From assembly GCA_002005505.1 (NCBI GenBank), contig MVGU01000871.1, positions 287,501-303,704 on the forward strand: 16,204 bases of DNA, written 5' to 3'. The DNA is from Botryococcus braunii. Taxonomy: Eukaryota; Chlorophyta; Trebouxiophyceae. A program made the position numbers and the translations under genes. Positions 15,030 to 16,204 of this stretch are shown in pieces. Each line of letters opens with the position of its first letter. Positions within the stretch are counted from its first letter, which is position 1. The notes beneath the pieces are model-generated. The model searched no databases. It was not told the origin of the DNA and saw nothing but the letters and a program-made list of their open reading frames with translations.

Positions 15030-15953
15030 CCAATGAGGACCTGGTCTCAGGACTTGATACATCCCTATGCCCCTGCTCCAATTGTCCAGTCTTCTGTGAA
15101 GCATGTATTGAGGGAAAGACGTCTCGGCCTCCATTTGGAGTAAGTAGTAGACCAGCTGTTGAACCACTTGACAGAGTACATATTGACACTGTGGGCCCCA
15201 TTTTTCCTGCTGCAGTAACTGGTGAACGTTACTGGGTGACTGCTTTGGATGAGTCATCTCAGTTAAAGGCAGTCCTGCCTGTGAAGTCCAAAGATGCCAT
15301 CAGTGCTGCTGTGCGGGACCTCCTTCTATATTGGCAGACCCAGAAGAAAACCAAAGTGAAGTGTGTCCGATGTGACCGTGGAACTGAATTTCTGAATGCC
15401 ACGTTCAAAGAATTTTGTGCATCCCAGGGGACTAAATTGGAGACCTCAGCTCCTTACACCCCGCAACAGAATGGAGCAGCTGAAAGAGCCAATCGCACCC
15501 TCAAGGAACGTACCAGGACTCTTCTGGCTTTTGCAGCTGCCAGTCCAACGTTGTGGAAGGAGGCCCTGGAAACTGCCTGCACCCTACTGAACATGGGTCC
15601 CAGTACCGGGAGGGACCGCACGCCATCAGAATTATTTTTTGGCTACAAACCAAATGTAACCCATTGCGTACCTGGGGTTGCTTGGCCTTTGTGCACATCC
15701 CTGATGTCCAGCGCTCTGTGTTTTCCCCAAAACTGTGCCAGGGATGCTTACTGGTTACTCAGCCTCCTCCAAAGCCTATCGGATATATGTGGGAGGGGGT
15801 ATCTGGAAGGAGAGCAGAGATGTGGTTTTCGTAGAGCACCTCAGGGGAGCCTCTCGGGTTGGCATGAGTGCTTCCCCAACACAGCCTACAGAGTTCTGTG
15901 TCCTGAGTCCTCTGCAAGTGACACTCCCCCAGTCTTTCCCGTACCTCCCCTGA
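14966..15953 (+). pseudogene. Integrase of element 2, multiple frameshifts
   Basis: Integrase homology resumes in another frame: the HHCC zinc domain around 14984-15125, then catalytic Asp at 15185-15187, Asp at 15374-15376 and Glu at 15482-15484, giving D,D35E as in element 1. The frame breaks again at about 15660-15670 (beside GTAACCC) and at about 15728-15733 (beside CCCCAAAA), with homology continuing to VGM near 15866 and the frame closing at 15953. Three single-base breaks in about 800 bp make this a pseudogene as read. Each adjoins a short homopolymer. Catalytic residues are all retained. Confidence 0.88.
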
Positions 15954-16204
15954 CACAACCAACATCAGCCTTGAGACAGATCTGGATGACCCACACAGTG
16001 AGCCTGAGTACCTGCCAGCCTCCAGCAACCTCCCCACACAGCCTGTCACAGGACCCCCAGGAGGCTGAGCCCGAGTCTAAATCCAGAAGACTGTGTGACC
16101 CAGTGGAGATGGATCAAACCCTGGGAGGCAGTACAGGACTTAGCCAGAGGAGTGAGAGGACTCCACCTTCGACCACGATGGAGCGAGCCCAGGAGGTCCT
16201 TCAG
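15954..16204 (+). other. Integrase-RT linker region of element 2
   Basis: Corresponds to the Ser/Pro/Gln-rich linker in element 1. Near 16110-16160 one frame resembles the LARG-containing stretch of element 1 just before its A9 run, so RT should begin beyond the window. The reading frame is uncertain. Confidence 0.5.

Larger units (their letters stand above)
12411..16204 (+). mobile_element. Ty1/copia LTR retrotransposon, element 2, nested in element 1
   Basis: A full 5' half runs to the window edge: LTR, primer site, short ORF0, gag-protease, integrase, and the start of the integrase-RT linker. It is clearly homologous to element 1 throughout its proteins but diverged, so it is a sister family and not a duplicate. 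It sits in the RT gene of element 1 in the same orientation. A 5-bp target duplication, if present, would be ATTTC (12406-12410); the other flank is outside the window. Confidence 0.92.

Overview
This is a eukaryotic, repeat-dominated stretch. The right 60% (about 6623 to the end) is two related Ty1/copia LTR retrotransposons on the + strand, one nested in the other. The left 40% is non-coding repeat DNA with one recognisable host-type exon fragment. The host cannot be named from this window. Both elements have a primer-binding site complementary to the anticodon half of a GUGGG-stem initiator tRNA-Met, as in plants. The one host-like exon resembles a plant/algal/cyanobacterial-type GNAT acetyltransferase. 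Together these lean towards the green lineage, at modest confidence.

Left region (1-6622). In order it holds: a 72-bp near-perfect palindrome; a 39-40 bp minisatellite; a long compound microsatellite (CCCT/CT/CG/TG); an exon-like GNAT fragment on the minus strand; GC-rich tracts with an 18-nt G run; a second long TG tract; a 170-190 bp duplicated block; a 56-bp EcoRI-site-rich satellite whose units carry a perfect dyad; and a 796-bp element with 26-bp terminal inverted repeats (24/26 matched) that begins just after that satellite.

Element 1 (about 6623-12410, 3' part beyond the window). The order is 5' LTR (about 705 bp), half-tRNA primer site, an extra upstream ORF ('ORF0', 174 aa), Gag-protease-integrase (962 aa), and a reverse-transcriptase ORF in another frame. 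The RT is cut off after its YVDD motif by element 2. Element 2 (12411-end) has the same order: LTR (about 691 bp), primer site, shortened ORF0 (65 aa), Gag-protease, then an integrase broken by several single-base frameshifts.

The most striking observation is ORF0. In both elements its N-terminus copies the histone H3 tail. Element 2 has RTKQTARK, identical to H3 residues 2-9. Element 1 has ARTRQTGRMSTGG in exact H3 register, with arginine at the K4 position and methionine at the K9 position. Both copies then carry a PPxY motif within a shared PP(T/S)YNE block, and element 1's ORF0 ends in a strongly acidic tail. I know of no described copia element with such a protein. I propose a retrotransposon histone-tail mimic acting on chromatin readers, writers or silencing. 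A second shared peculiarity is a 142-148 bp block duplicated inside each LTR. The copies are 100% identical within an element but diverged between elements, and their boundaries carry GT...AG splice-like signals that would remove exactly one repeat period.
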